This document shows positions 6,318 through 6,342 of a stretch of DNA of 6,342 nucleotides, one piece after another. A model generated the notes under the pieces. The model saw only the letters and a program-made list of their open reading frames with translations. It ran no database searches and was not told the origin of the DNA. Origin of the DNA: an uncultured Collinsella sp. (lineage in GTDB: Bacteria > Actinomycetota > Coriobacteriia > Coriobacteriales > Coriobacteriaceae); contig UROJ01000091.1 of assembly GCA_900549335.1 (NCBI GenBank), positions 1 to 6,342 on the forward strand. Direction: 5' to 3'. Each line of letters opens with the position of its first letter. Position 1 is the first letter of the stretch. A program made the translations under genes and the position numbers.

Positions 6318-6342
6318 GAATTCGGTGAACGGTAGTAAATAC

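Noticed and set aside
6317..6324. 8-bp palindrome CGAATTCG near the right edge
   Set aside because: A short self-complementary sequence of this size is expected by chance and overlaps the arm of another repeat; no partner site is visible.

Overview
The window reads as a stretch of chromosome from a GC-rich Gram-positive actinobacterium, most likely of the class Coriobacteriia (Collinsella-like). This rests on strong G/C bias at third codon positions, actinobacterial-style sequence in the MurJ homologue and the overall look of the UvrA and UvrC proteins. It was judged by eye, without a database search. All four genes lie on the + strand and none looks broken apart from the cut at the left window edge. 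I see no mobile element, CRISPR array, tRNA or rRNA.

Layout: 1-1854 is the 3' two-thirds of uvrA, the DNA-damage sensor of nucleotide excision repair. A 132-bp gap follows, holding a perfect 10-bp inverted repeat and a plausible promoter. Then comes a tight three-gene run: ybaK (1987-2487, misacyl-tRNA deacylase), murJ (2491-4173, lipid II flippase) and uvrC (4180-6120, the dual-incision nuclease). ybaK and murJ are 3 nt apart, and the murJ Shine-Dalgarno sequence overlaps the ybaK stop. murJ and uvrC meet at a TAG immediately followed by GTG. The last 222 bp (6121-6342) contain no convincing gene. They hold a weak terminator candidate, a short direct repeat, an extended -10 promoter candidate and a possible structured leader for a gene beyond the right edge.

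Functionally, two excision-repair genes flank a translation-quality gene and a cell-wall gene. UvrA finds the lesion (with UvrB, which is not in this window) and UvrC cuts on both sides of it. YbaK clears mischarged tRNA, and MurJ moves the peptidoglycan precursor across the membrane. The spacing suggests ybaK-murJ-uvrC are co-transcribed and partly translationally coupled, so UvrC output may follow that of a growth-related membrane protein.

I do not see an obviously new multi-gene system. The most interesting signal is in UvrC: the cysteine region that holds a [4Fe-4S] cluster in the E. coli protein is rebuilt here, with one canonical ligand position changed to Gly, a roughly 23-residue insertion and extra cysteines. 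UvrA also carries an unusual CCLSC cluster. Smaller points are the in-frame TAG|GTG junction, MurJ's hydrophilic N-terminal extension with altered canonical residues, and the nested inverted repeats at the right end.
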